From Pseudonocardia sp. (GTDB taxonomy: Bacteria > Actinomycetota > Actinomycetes > Mycobacteriales > Pseudonocardiaceae), in NCBI GenBank assembly GCA_019244295.1, contig JAFASX010000084.1:1-64000 (forward strand): 64,000 bases of DNA. Reading direction: 5' to 3'. Every line of letters begins with the position of its first letter. Within the stretch, counting starts at the first letter, position 1. The notes under the pieces are model-generated. The model worked only from the letters and a program-made list of their open reading frames with translations. It did no database searches and had not been told where the DNA came from. A program made the translations under genes and the position numbers. Of the stretch, positions 1-10,579 are shown piece by piece.

Positions 1-2128
1 GCGCGGGCCAGCTCCAGCGCGGCTTGATGGTCGGCCCTGGCCAGCTCGAGGTGCCCGAGGTGGGTGTGTGCGCGGCCGCGCCGTAGCAGCACCTCAACTA
101 CCAGCAGGTCGTCCCGCGCCGCGCGCGCCGCGTGGAGGGCGTAGCTGAGCAGTTCGACCGCCTCGGTGTTGGCGAACGCCAGCTGCGCGGTCTGCGCGGC
201 GGCCATCCAGTCCCGGGCGGCGCTGGGCCAATCGCGCGCGGACGCGTAATGCCGGGCGGCGGCCTCCGGGCGGGCGGCAAGCAACTTTGCCGCTCGCAGG
301 TGCCGGCTGGTACGCACCGGCTCCGGAGTGGACTCGTAGGCCACCTGGCGGACGATGTCGTTGGGGAACCGGAAGCTGGCCCCCCGCGCGGTGAGCAGTC
401 CGGCGCGCAGCGCTCGGCCTGCCTGGCGGGCGCAGTCCTCGACGTCAAACCCACTCAACTCGGCCAGCTCGTCGAGGGTGAACGTGGCACCGAGCACCGC
501 GCCCAGGGCGAGTAGCTCGGCGATCTGTTCCCCGGCGTGCTCGATGCGGTCGGCGACCGCCTCGTGCAGCGAACCCGGCACCACGAGCTGGCCGCCGTTG
601 CCCGGGGTGAGCGGGTGCCGCAGCAGCTCGGTGATGAACAGCGGCGATCCGCCGGTCCATGAGTAGAGCTGGTCGGGGGAGTAGGCCAGGCCTGATTGAT
701 CAGCCAGCTCGGCCAGATCGGCGGGCGACAGCGGGCCGAGGGCCAGCCACTCATCGGCCACGTTCCGCAGAGCACCGGCGATCGGCTTGTCCTGGGGGGT
801 GCGCTCGGTGACGATCACCATCATCCGGCTACCCGCCCAGCGCCTGGTCAGGTAGTGCAGCGCCTCGACGGTGGACCAGCCCCCGTTGTGCACGTCCTCG
901 ACCACCAGCAGCACCGGCTGCCGGGCGCTCAACCGCATGAAGAAGCCGGTCAGGGCGTCCAGGCTGCGACCATGCTCCAGGTCCGGGCTGGCGCGCGCGT
1001 AATCCACCGGGCCGGTGATGTCGGTCAGCTCGGGGATCAGCTGGGCGAGGGTGCCCAGGCGGGAGCCGGCCAGCGCGCGCACCTCGGCCGAGCGCATCCG
1101 GCGGATCACCGTGCGGACGGCTTGGACCAGCGGTTGCAGGTAGAGCGATCGCTCTACCTCGGCGCAGACGACGGTCACCACCAGCGTGCCGGTGCGCCGT
1201 GGCTCGTCACAGCACCGATCCACCAGCGCGCTCTTGCCGATCCCGGCTTCCCCGGTGACTACCGCGAGTGCCGGTTCGGCGGTCGTCGCGCCGATCCACA
1301 GCCGTCGCAGCGCGGCCAGTTGGATGGACCGCCCGGCCAGCAGCTCTCGCCTGGGTGGGTGAGCGGTGGAGGAGGGTGCCGAGGGATTCTCGGCCCGCAG
1401 GATAGAGAGGTGGACCGCTTGGGTGGCCGGGGACGGGTCGCTGCCCAGCTGCTCGGACATCGTGAGCTGCAGTTGTCGGTAGGCCACCAGCGCGGCGCCG
1501 GACCGGCCGGCCCGCTGGTGGCCGGTCATCAACAGCCGGCAGGCCTCTTCGTCGGACTGGTCGGCGCGCAGCGCCTCGCCGGCGACGTCCACCGCCACGT
1601 CGGACAGCCCGAGCTCCAGTCCCGCGGTGCTCCAGCAGATCCTGGCCCGGCGTAACCGCCACGCGACGGACCGGCGGAGCTGCTGAACCCACTGGTCGTC
1701 GTGCTCGCCAGCCAGCGCGACGGCCGAGGAGAGCAGTTTGGCCGCCTGCTCGGCGCTAGTGGAGGCGAGCGCGAGGTTGCCATGCCGCAGCTCTCGCTCG
1801 GCGGTCTCCACTAGCTCGTTGGCGTCCCGGAGGTCCACGCTCAGCCCATCTTGGACCAGGCGGTAGCCGGTGGCACTGCCCTCGATCCGCTCTCGCCCGA
1901 GCGCCCGGCGCAGCCGGCTGACTAACGCCGCGACGTTGCGCTGGGCGTTTTCCGGCGGATCGTCCTCCCACAGTGCCTCGACCAGGGCGCTGGTGGGCAC
2001 GAATTCCCCGACCTGGTCGGCGAGCACGGCAAGCACCCGTAGTGCCTGGCCGTGCGGAACGGGGGCAGCCAGCTTGCCCTCCACAGCGAACGGCCCGAGA
2101 AGACGGATCCGTAGGTGATCGCGGGGCA
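1..2128 (-). CDS. SARP/BTAD-type transcriptional regulator with AAA ATPase domain (truncated by window start)
   Basis: Minus-strand translation from ATG at 2128: MPRDHLRIRLLGPFAVEGKL...VPTSALVEALWEDDPPENAQRNVAALVSRLRRALG, then Walker A-like VVTGEAGIGKSALVDRCC and LLVVEDVH; open to window edge although the track reports only alternate frames. Confidence 0.85.
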
Positions 2129-2236
2129 TGCTGTGACTGTACCGGGAGGTACCGATCGTCGAATCTACTATAGTGTTGAGATTTATCTTATGGTGTAAAC
2201 GTCACGAGCGCTGAACTCGGTGAAGGGCATAGCGGG

Positions 2237-3220
2237 ATGGCCAAGGTCGCGGTGGTAGCGCTCGGCGGCAACGCCATCATCAGAAGCGGGCAAACCGGCA
2301 CGTTCGCCGAGCAGTGGTCGAACGCGATCGCGATGGTCACGGCGGTGTGTCGGCTTCGTGCGTACGGTTGGACGGTCGTGGTCGTGCACGGCAACGGCCC
2401 GCAGATCGGCAACCTGGCCGTGCAACAAGAGGCGGGGACGCGCCAGGTTCCAGAGCTGCCGTTGTTCATGCTCGGCGCGATGACTGAAGGGCAGGTGGGT
2501 AGCCTGCTGAGTCTGGCGATGTGGAGTGCCTGCGGCGACAAGCTTCCCGGTGTGGTGTCGGTGGTGACCCACGTCGTCGTCGACGAGGCGGACCCGGCCT
2601 TCGGCGCGCCCACCAAGCCCATTGGGCCGTTCCTCAGCGAGGCGGAAGCCCGTCGGCAGGCCGCCGATCGCGGCTGGGTAGTGGGCCAGGACGCCGGCCG
2701 TGGCTTCCGTCGGCTGGTGGCCTCACCCAAGCCGGTGCGAATCGTTGAGCTGGACGCGGTTCGCTCGCTGGTTGACCGAGGGTTCATGGTGGTGGCTGCC
2801 GGGGGCGGCGGGGTGCCGGTGGTGCCTGCTGATGTCGGCTACCGAGGAGTCGAGGCCGTGATCGACAAGGATTTCGCGGCGCAACGACTCGCTACCTCGT
2901 TAGGTGCGGAGGCATTAGCGTTGGTCACCGACGTCCCCCGGGTGATGCTTGACTTCGGTACCCAAAGCGCGCGGCCGATCAGTGAGATCAGTGTCGCGCA
3001 GGCTCGGGCGTACGAGGCCGAGGGACACTTCCCACCGGGAAGCATGGGCCCGAAGATGCGGGCCGCCATCCAGTTCCTGGACGAGGGCGGCGGCGTAAGC
3101 GTGATCACGAACGCGGACCGGCTGTGTGCCTCGCTGGGCGCTGATACGAGCTCGGGCGTCGAGGATTCGGGCACCCGAGTCGTCGCGGTGGCCGAGGACC
3201 AGTTGGGAGGCCCCTCATGA
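2237..3220 (+). CDS. arcC: Carbamate kinase (amino acid kinase family)
   Basis: VAVVALGGNAI..., VVVHGNGPQIGNLAVQQE, VAAGGGGVPVV, DKDFAAQRLA, GSMGPKM motifs. Confidence 0.9.
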   Translation: MAKVAVVALGGNAIIRSGQTGTFAEQWSNAIAMVTAVCRLRAYGWTVVVVHGNGPQIGNLAVQQEAGTRQVPELPLFMLGAMTEGQVGSLLSLAMWSACGDKLPGVVSVVTHVVVDEADPAFGAPTKPIGPFLSEAEARRQAADRGWVVGQDAGRGFRRLVASPKPVRIVELDAVRSLVDRGFMVVAAGGGGVPVVPADVGYRGVEAVIDKDFAAQRLATSLGAEALALVTDVPRVMLDFGTQSARPISEISVAQARAYEAEGHFPPGSMGPKMRAAIQFLDEGGGVSVITNADRLCASLGADTSSGVEDSGTRVVAVAEDQLGGPS

Positions 3221-4767
3221 ATACGCCGATGATCTACCGGGTCACTCTACATCAGGACACCTACGTCGACTCGGTTATTCAGCTGTCCGGAACGCGGGCG
3301 ATGCGGCAAGTCAAGGGCGTGGACTGGGCGGCGGCCGCGATAGCGACGCCGACGAACCTGAAGTCCCTGGCGGCGGAGGGCTTCGATCTCGCCGATCTCG
3401 GGTCGGCCGGAGCCAACGACCTGTTCCTCGCGGTACGCGCCTGTGGACCAGACGCGGTGACCGCCGCGGTGGAGGCCGGCGAAGCGGCGATGTTCGCCCC
3501 GCGCGTGGCGGCGGAGCCGGTGGATGGCCGTCGGCGAGCGAGGAGCCTGGCGGAGGCGCTGGAGCGGGCCCCTGAGGCTTCTGTCGCGGTGATCTCGGTG
3601 CCGGGTGACTACGCCGCGCTGGAGGCGCACAAGGCACTGTCCTCGGGGTTGGACGTGCTGCTGTTCAGCGACAACGTATCGGTGGACGCCGAGATCGAGT
3701 TGAAGGATCGGGCGAACCGGCTCGGCCGGCTGGTGATGGGTCCGGGGGCCGGCACGGCGATGTTGGGTAGAGTTTGCCTCGGCTTCGCGAACGTGGTGCG
3801 GCCCGGCCGGGTCGCGGTGGTCGCGGCGGCCGGTACCGGCGCGCAGGAAGCCGCGAGCCTGGTCGACCGATGGGGGATTGGGGTCTCCCACGTGATCGGC
3901 TTGGGTGGGCGGGATCTCAGCGCCGATGTGGGCGGGCGGATGGCGCTGTCAGCCGTCCGGGCGCTCCTGGACGACGCCCACACCGACGTCATCCTGCTGG
4001 TCTCCAAACCACCCTCGGCGCCGGTTGCCCGTGCGGTGCTCGAGGCGGCGGCCGACGCCCCGCTGATCGCCGCGCTGATCGGGGTGTCCGAGGACTTCCA
4101 GGCGCCACCCGGGGTGGTGGTCACCCGGACTTTGGAGGCCGGTGCGCTCGCGGCGGTACGCGCGGCCGGTGGGAGCACGCCGGACGTGACCCGCGGCTTG
4201 TTGGCGAAGGTCGAGCGGGCCAGCGGTGAGCTAGCTCCGGAGCGCACCCTGGTCCGAGGTTTGTTCTCCGGTGGCACATTGTGCTACGAGTCGCTGGTGA
4301 TTTTGTCCGAGGTGCTCGGGCCGGTGTACTCGAACACGCCGCTCGATAAGGCGTACGGGCCGCCGGTGCCGGGCGGCGCGCACAGCTGCCTCGACCTGGG
4401 CGAGGAGGAGTACACGCGCGGGCGACCGCATCCCATGATCGATCCAGCGGCGCGGATCGAGTTGCTGGCTGAGCACGGCGCCGATCCGGCGGTCGCCGCG
4501 ATCATCCTGGACGTGGTGCTTGGTTACGGTGCGCACCCCGACCCGGCGAGCGAGCTGGCGCCGCTGTGTGCCGAGATCATCGCGACCGGTGGCCCGCGCG
4601 TCATCACCTACCTGCTCGGCACCGACCAGGACCCGCAGGGCTACGCAACCCAGCGGCGGGCCTTCGAAGCCGCCGGCTGCCTGGTCACCGAAACCGCCGC
4701 CCGCGCCTCCCTCGCGGCCGCCGCACTGGCCACCCGTATCCCCGAGCTCGTGACCCGTCCGCTGTGA
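3217..4767 (+). CDS. fdrA: FdrA-like acyl-CoA synthetase / carbamoyltransferase component
   Basis: FdrA-like CoA-ligase sequence (GPGAGTAMLGRVCLGFANVVRPGRVAVVAAAGTGAQE; GGTLCYE); ATGA overlap with carbamate kinase. Confidence 0.85.
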   Translation: MNTPMIYRVTLHQDTYVDSVIQLSGTRAMRQVKGVDWAAAAIATPTNLKSLAAEGFDLADLGSAGANDLFLAVRACGPDAVTAAVEAGEAAMFAPRVAAEPVDGRRRARSLAEALERAPEASVAVISVPGDYAALEAHKALSSGLDVLLFSDNVSVDAEIELKDRANRLGRLVMGPGAGTAMLGRVCLGFANVVRPGRVAVVAAAGTGAQEAASLVDRWGIGVSHVIGLGGRDLSADVGGRMALSAVRALLDDAHTDVILLVSKPPSAPVARAVLEAAADAPLIAALIGVSEDFQAPPGVVVTRTLEAGALAAVRAAGGSTPDVTRGLLAKVERASGELAPERTLVRGLFSGGTLCYESLVILSEVLGPVYSNTPLDKAYGPPVPGGAHSCLDLGEEEYTRGRPHPMIDPAARIELLAEHGADPAVAAIILDVVLGYGAHPDPASELAPLCAEIIATGGPRVITYLLGTDQDPQGYATQRRAFEAAGCLVTETAARASLAAAALATRIPELVTRPL

Positions 4768-5951
4768 GCCAGCGCGGACAGGTGGCGCTGATCAGCCATT
4801 CCACCAAGCCCCGGGGTGGGCTGGTGCACAGCCTGAGCCTGGCCGAAGCGCTGCACGCTGACGGATTCGGGGTGCACCTGATCACCCTGGGCGACCCCGC
4901 CGAGGGGTTGTTCCGGCATACCGCCGTCCCACACACCGTCCTGCCCGCTCTGACGAAGGCCGGCACCACACTCGAAGACCGGGTGTTCGCCGCGATCGAC
5001 ACCCTCACCGACGGCCTTTCCGGGCTCGCCGGTGACTTTGACCTGTTGCACGCTCAGGACTGCATCGCGGCCCGCGCGGCCGCTCGGGTGCGCGATGCCG
5101 GCGCCCCCGTGACCGTGTTGCGCACCGTGCACCACGTCGACGACTTCACCACCCAAATGCTGATTGACTGCCAACGGCTGGCGATCCAGGAACCGGACCG
5201 GGTGCTGGTGGTCAGTGAGCAGTGGCGGGCGATCCTGCGTGACGAGTACGGCCGGGAGGCCTTGGTGGTGCCCAATGGGGTCGACCCCGATCGTTTTCCG
5301 GCGCCGCCAGCGGAGGTCTGTGCCGCGCTGCGGGCCCGGCTGGCGGCCGGGAACGGACGTTTCGTCTTCCTGTCGGTGGGCGGGGTGGAGCCGCGCAAGG
5401 GCAGCGTATACGCCTTCCGGGCGCTCGGGCAGCTGCGCCGAGATGGGGTTGACGCGATACTCGCGGTGGTCGGTGGGCACTCGTTCCAGGACTACGCGGC
5501 GTACCGGGACGCGGCTTTGGCCATGCTGCCTTCCCTGGGGTTGACGCTGGGTGAGGACGTGGTGCTGTTGGGCACGGTCAGCGAGGCCGAGCTCGCCGGG
5601 TGGTATCACACGGCGGACGCGCTGGTTTTTCCGTCTGTCAAGGAAGGCTTCGGGCTGGTCGTGTTGGAGGCAATGAGTGCTGGGCTACCCGTTATCGCCA
5701 GCGACCTTCCGGTGCTCCGGGAGTACTTGGTGGACGGCGAGAACGCGCTGCTGCCGCCAGTGGGAGATCACGTCGCGCTGGCTAGTGCTATGCGCGAGCT
5801 GATGGCCGATGCCGCGCTGCGCGAGCGGCTGCGGGCCGGCGGGCGGACGCTGCTGCCCAGGTTCAGCTGGGCCGCCAGCGCCCGTCGCCACCAGGAGATC
5901 TACCGCGACGTCCGCGCCCGAGCTGTCCGCCGTGCAGCGGTTCAACGATGA
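4764..5951 (+). CDS. MSMEG_0565-type family 4 glycosyltransferase
   Basis: QVALISHSTKPRGGLVHSLSLAEALHADG; PNGVDPDRF; FPSVKEGFGLVVLEAMSAGLPVIASDLPVLREYL; GTGA overlap with fdrA. Confidence 0.85.
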   Translation: MSQRGQVALISHSTKPRGGLVHSLSLAEALHADGFGVHLITLGDPAEGLFRHTAVPHTVLPALTKAGTTLEDRVFAAIDTLTDGLSGLAGDFDLLHAQDCIAARAAARVRDAGAPVTVLRTVHHVDDFTTQMLIDCQRLAIQEPDRVLVVSEQWRAILRDEYGREALVVPNGVDPDRFPAPPAEVCAALRARLAAGNGRFVFLSVGGVEPRKGSVYAFRALGQLRRDGVDAILAVVGGHSFQDYAAYRDAALAMLPSLGLTLGEDVVLLGTVSEAELAGWYHTADALVFPSVKEGFGLVVLEAMSAGLPVIASDLPVLREYLVDGENALLPPVGDHVALASAMRELMADAALRERLRAGGRTLLPRFSWAASARRHQEIYRDVRARAVRRAAVQR

Positions 5952-6395
5952 TCTTCTTCGCGGCGGCCCCACGTGTTATGGCTACGTTACTCCGACTCCT
6001 AGGGGTGGTCTTCCGGGAACCGATACACGGAGTGCATGTAACGCATGCGGTCTGTGTGCCGGTTTCGTGTGACGATGCTCGGAGGTCCGCTGTAACGTCG
6101 CCGTAACTCGGATGGTTATGCCGGCCAGGCGTTGTGTTGGCTGCTGTATGGGGCAGACGTGTTCCCCGGCTAGGGCCTAAGCCGTTAGGACGATCGGCTG
6201 GTGGTCAAGGGGTATCGCCGACGCAGTGACGATCAACCTATGGTCAACAGCGCAGCACGGTGATTGATCTCCGGTGGACCACTGTGGTGTGCTGTTGACT
6301 ATGGACTGGAGGTGAGATGGCCGAACTGTCAGGCGCATCAGCGCATCCCGGGCACCACGGCCGCACCCAAGTGGGCGTGCCAGACAAGATCTGGC

Positions 6396-6443
6396 GCGAA
6401 CAGATACCGACGCGAACAGATACCGACGCGAACAGATACCGAG
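6396..6443. repeat. Three tandem 16-bp repeats GCGAACAGATACCGA(C/G)
   Basis: Direct reading: gcgaacagataccgac x2 then gcgaacagataccgag. Confidence 0.9.
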
Positions 6444-6543
6444 GCGCCGGAGTTGGACTCGGCGTCATCGGCCAGCTGACTCAGCGCCCGGAGCGTCCAC
6501 CTACATCTGCGGTATGATGTGGTATTGACTTGGGGAGGTCAGC

Positions 6544-6969
6544 ATGGTCTCACGGGCAACCTCGTACCGCATTGATGCCGAGGTCAAGGAGCGGCTGGCC
6601 CAGCGTGCGGCAGTGGAGGGGATCACCGAGCGGGCGTTGCTGGAGCGTCTTGTCTCCGAGGGGCTGGACATGCTGCATCACCCGGGCATCGTTTACCGAG
6701 ATGGTCCCACTGGTCGGCGTGCCGCGCTGGCGGTGGGTCCTGATGTCTGGCAGGTGATCTCCGCTCTCCGGTTTACTGCGGGTGGCGATGAGGAACGGGT
6801 GGTTCTGCTTGCTGAGCAGTTCGATCTCCACCCGCGTCATGTTCGGATAGCGATCGACTTCGCCGCGACTCACCGGGGGAGAATTGACGCTGAGATCGCT
6901 GAGAACGATGCCGCTGCGGAGAGAGCCAGAGTGCTCGCTGAACAGCGCGCCGAGCTGATGGCGTGCTGA
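6544..6969 (+). CDS. CopG/RHH-type antitoxin with C-terminal DUF433-like region
   Basis: N-terminal RATSYRIDAEVKERLAQRAAVEGITERALLERLVSEGLDMLHHPGIVYRDGPTGRRAAL; followed directly by PIN-like ORF. Confidence 0.65.
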   Translation: MVSRATSYRIDAEVKERLAQRAAVEGITERALLERLVSEGLDMLHHPGIVYRDGPTGRRAALAVGPDVWQVISALRFTAGGDEERVVLLAEQFDLHPRHVRIAIDFAATHRGRIDAEIAENDAAAERARVLAEQRAELMAC

Positions 6970-6972
6970 CGA

Positions 6973-7302
6973 GTGCGCTTCTTGATTGACGAGATGTTCC
7001 CACCCGGGACGAGCACGCTGCTCGCGGAGTATGGCCATGATGCTGTGCACGTCCGCGACCGAGGGCTCGATGCACGGCCCGACCGTGAGGTAGCCGCGTG
7101 TGCCCTCTGGGAACGCCGGGTGCTCGTTACCGAGAACGTCAAGGACTTCGCATCGGAGCGGGACCTGGTGATCGTCTGCGTTCTCAAGACTCGGTTGCCA
7201 GCGGGAGGGATGAGCCGGCACCTGGCCGAGGTCCTCCACGTGTGGGCCACCGCCAACCCCGGTCCTTACGTCGGGTTGCACTGGCCGAAGATAGGCCGCT
7301 GA
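6973..7302 (+). CDS. DUF5615-like PIN-domain toxin
   Basis: GTG start; MRFLIDEMFPPGTSTLLAEYGHDAVHVRDRGLDARPDREVAACALWERRVLVTENVKDF. Confidence 0.75.
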   Translation: MRFLIDEMFPPGTSTLLAEYGHDAVHVRDRGLDARPDREVAACALWERRVLVTENVKDFASERDLVIVCVLKTRLPAGGMSRHLAEVLHVWATANPGPYVGLHWPKIGR

Positions 7303-7435
7303 AAACACGTTCACCGAGGCGGGTACACCTCGAGTACCGGTCATCGCCGCCGGCGGGCGGATCGGTGACGTCGACACCGAACAGTGCCCGGTTATCACTG
7401 ACGGACACCGGCTGCTGCCGCTGGTCCCCGCGTGA

Positions 7436-7737
7436 TCGGCCGCATTGATCACCGTCGGCGGGTCCAAGTGACGTCGGCAAGTCCAGCGCCGTCACCAGAA
7501 CGATTGAGCCGCTCACCACGGCGGGCCTGTCGGTGCACGACACCAGGCCACCCTCTCGGGCGAGCTCGGCAAGCTCGCCCGGCGACGGGAATCCGCGCTT
7601 CGCACCTACGCCGTGGCCGATCTTCAGGAGAAGGGGTGGCCGGTGCAGACTCTTGACTGCACCGCCGAGGGCCCCGACTTGGTTGCCGCCAGGATCGTGC
7701 CCTTCATCCACCGCTTCCTGGGCGAGAAGAGCCTGGT
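7436..7737 (+). pseudogene. Remnant of P-loop kinase-like protein (frameshifted)
   Basis: Frame-broken reading ALITVGGSK... / GKSSAVTRTIEPLTTAGLSVHDTRPPS / ...WPVQTLDCTAEGPDLVAARIVPFIHRFLGEKSLV. Confidence 0.4.
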
Positions 7738-8460
7738 ATGTCCCTGAGCGCTCCGTCCCTTGAGCGGGCTCGCCGGCAACTCGAGTGGCTCGCGGTGCGC
7801 CCAGAGGGCATCTTCGTGCTCACCGAGACCAAAGCCACCCCCGGCAGCCAGCTGCTGGCTGAGGCGTGCATTGCGGCGAACTACTCGGTGACCTTCCCCG
7901 ACCACGACCTGGGCGAGCTCGGCGTCATGATCGTCAGCAGAGTCGCCACCACACCCGATCCTCTCAGTGGAGCGCTCAGCTACCTGCCGGCTCGCGCTGC
8001 GGGTGTCATCGTCGCCACCTCGCGGGGGCCGTTGCGGGTGCTCGGCGCCTATGTCCCCTCCCGCGACGCGACGCTGGAGAAGACCGGGCGCAAGAAGCGC
8101 TGGATCGAGGGCTTCCACACCGCCTTGGAGGCCACCGACTCCGGTGTCCCGGTGCTGCTGCTGGGGGATCTGAACGTCCTGGAACCTGGTCACCAGCCCG
8201 AGCACCGCCGGCAGTTTGCGCCGTTCGAGTACGAGTTCTACCGCGCCCTCACCGACCGGCACGGCCTGCGTGACGCGTTCCGATACCTGCACCCTGATCG
8301 GATCGAGCACAGCTGGGCGCGGCGGCCCGACCTCGGCGACCGCTATGACCATGCCCACTGCGCTACCCAGCTCCTGCCTCTGCTGCACGGCTGTGACTAC
8401 CTCCACCAGACCAGGGACGTGCTCGTGGACGGGTCGCGGCTGACCGATCACTCCGGACTC
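7738..8460 (+). CDS. Endonuclease/exonuclease/phosphatase family protein, C-terminus fused to foreign sequence
   Basis: FVLTETKA, LLLGDLNVL, DRYDHAHC, LTDHSGL; reading frame then runs into the GH3 remnant. Confidence 0.7.
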
Positions 8461-8470
8461 GTTGAACGCA

Positions 8471-9488
8471 ATGACGCCTCGAGCGCGATTGGGGCAGTTG
8501 TTCCTGCTCGGTGTGCCGGCGAACGGAACCGGCCATCTCGACGCGGTTATCGTCGCCGAGGCTCCTGGTGGTGTTTTCCTCGCCGCCGGTCGCAGTGGCG
8601 ACGGTACGGCCGCCACGGCAACGTTCCTCACTCGCAGCCAGAGCATTGAGAAAGACTCCGGGGTGGGAATCTTCGCCGCCGTCGACCAGCAGGGCGGGCA
8701 GGTCCAGGTGTTGAGCGGGCCGGGCTTCTCGACAATGCCATCAGCTACGGCCCACCCAGGGTGATTGGACCCCCGAGCAGCTATAAGCCGCGGCCGGTGA
8801 GTGGGGGCGGCAGCTGCGTTCGGCCGGGATCAACGTCGTGCTGGCTCCGGTGAGTGATGTGCTCTCACCCGCGCTCGGTCAGGAGAACGAAGCCATCGGC
8901 AGCACCGACCGATCCTTCGGTGTTGATCCTCAGTCAGAAGGTCGCGGAGCACGTTTCGGCCTTCGTGCGCGGGATGTGGTCGGCGCGGGTCGCGCGGCGA
9001 AGCACTTTCTAGGCCTCGGCCAGGTGCGCGGCAACACTGACAACACAGCAGACGTCACGGACGACCAGACCGCCGCTAACAGTCCCACAATCAGCCCGTT
9101 CAGCGCGGCCGTCGATTCCGGCGCGGCATGGACAATGATCTCCCTCGCGACTTATTCAAAGATCGACCCAACCCAGCCCGCCGTCTTCTCCCCGGCGGTG
9201 TTCAGGCTCCTGCGGGAGCGTCTCGGCTTCTGCGGCGTGGTCGTGTCCGATGAACTCGGAAACGCCGTGCAGGTCAAGTCCGTGCCGGCCGGCGAGCGCT
9301 CGGTGCGGTTCCTTGACGCGGGTGGGGACATCATCCTCACTGCGGCGCCCTCGTCGCTAGGACTCATGATTGACGCGGTGCTCGCGCGGAGCGCCGCGGA
9401 TTCACAGTTCGCCGAAAAGGTGGATGCGGCCGAGCGCCGGGTGCTCCAGGCAAAGGGCACCATGGGTTTACTCCAATGTAAATCTTGA
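8471..9488 (+). pseudogene. GH3 / beta-N-acetylhexosaminidase remnant
   Basis: RLGQLFLLGVPANGTG...GIFAAVDQQGGQVQVLSGPGFSTMPSA, frameshift, then GINVVLAPVSDVLSPALGQENEAIGSTDRSFG...VVSDELGNAVQVKSV. Confidence 0.75.
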
Positions 9489-9639
9489 TGCGGTACGTGG
9501 TTGAATGTCTCTGTCGCCGTGTTTCCCCGGAGCAACCCCTTCTGCGCCAGATGGGTGGACCTTCGGGCGGCCGTGGAGACTGTCGATGCATGCTCCGCAA
9601 GACGCATGCTTGTTCCGGCTACATGTGCGGGAGAGATGG

Positions 9640-9915
9640 TTCAGCCTTCTGGTGCGACTGTTGCGGTCGTCGAGATCGAGACGGCCGATGGCCGACCGGC
9701 CGCCATCTCGCCGTCTGATCGGCTCTCGCTGGTCGACGCTCTAGGTGCGGCGGCGGCTTCGGCACAGATCTCGTTACCGCGTTTGCATTTGGTGGATCGG
9801 GCCTGCGGAATGTTGTTGGTCGCCGACGGCAACATCCCTCCGGCAACGCTCGCCGGCCGATTTGTCGCCGAATTGGACGCCGCGTTGGCCCGTACGGACA
9901 CGACCGTACCTGTTC
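9640..9915 (+). pseudogene. Fragment of a nucleotide-cyclase-like actinobacterial domain
   Basis: VAVVEIETADGRPAAISPSDRLSLVDALGAAAASAQISLPRLHLVDRACGMLLVADGNIPPATLAGRFVAELDAAL. Confidence 0.35.
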
Positions 9916-9924
9916 TTTGTCACC

Positions 9925-10392
9925 GGAAGAATGGGACAAGAAGACCAACAGGTTATCGGGAGGGCTGACGGCAGGGGTCTGCAAGGCCCGTCCGTAGGCC
10001 AGCCTACTCAGAGCTTCAATGTCGACGCGTGTTGTCGGGCCGGCGCGCAGTGCGATTCCACCAGCACGAGACGCCCACTCCGAACGAGCCGGATCCAGGG
10101 CCCGTCGATGCAACGCGATGACGAGACAGCTCGAATCCACAGCGGACCTGATGTCCTCCAGGTCAGTCAGGTCGAACTCTTCGACGTTGACAACTATCGT
10201 GCAGTATGTCCCAGGCGGTAACGGGTCGAGCTCCGTGAGAAGGCGGGGAAGTTCCGCAGCCGAGCTTAGCGTCGCGTGCGGTGCATCGCGTCCCTCTGTC
10301 GTCACCAAGTCATTGACGATCGTGCCAGCCCACGGCGTCGGGTCGAGGCCTACGACCAGGCTGGGGACATTAGCGGTGAGACTCATTCGCAT
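9925..10392 (-). pseudogene. N-terminal domain plus truncated TIR domain
   Basis: MSLTANVPSLVVGL...SPPDNLLVFLSHSSGDKEQVRS, then loss of TIR-like sequence; FLSHSSxDK is the canonical TIR beta-A strand. Confidence 0.5.
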
Positions 10393-10579
10393 TTATTGCT
10401 CCCGGCGCGCGGCGTTGTTCGTCAAGATATGCCTCACAAGTCGGCGTCGGAGCGAGGGACGAAGTGCCTCGTCTTGAGCTGATCCACCAGCCGAGCGGCC
10501 CAGCGCGACCGCAGCGAGCGTCTTCATAGTAGACCCAGTTGCGCGCCGAGCGGGCCAGGATCCGGGCGCCGGCCAGCCC

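Noticed and set aside
696-1655. 319-aa + strand ORF antisense to the SARP regulator
   Set aside because: Shadow ORF of high-GC coding DNA; the minus strand gives a coherent BTAD/ATPase protein
2183-2787. Minus ORFs of 129 and 199 aa over carbamate kinase
   Set aside because: Antisense shadows of a well-conserved kinase
4641-5609. 322-aa minus ORF opposite the glycosyltransferase
   Set aside because: His/Arg/Gln-rich antisense artefact; + strand product is clearly homologous to GT4 enzymes
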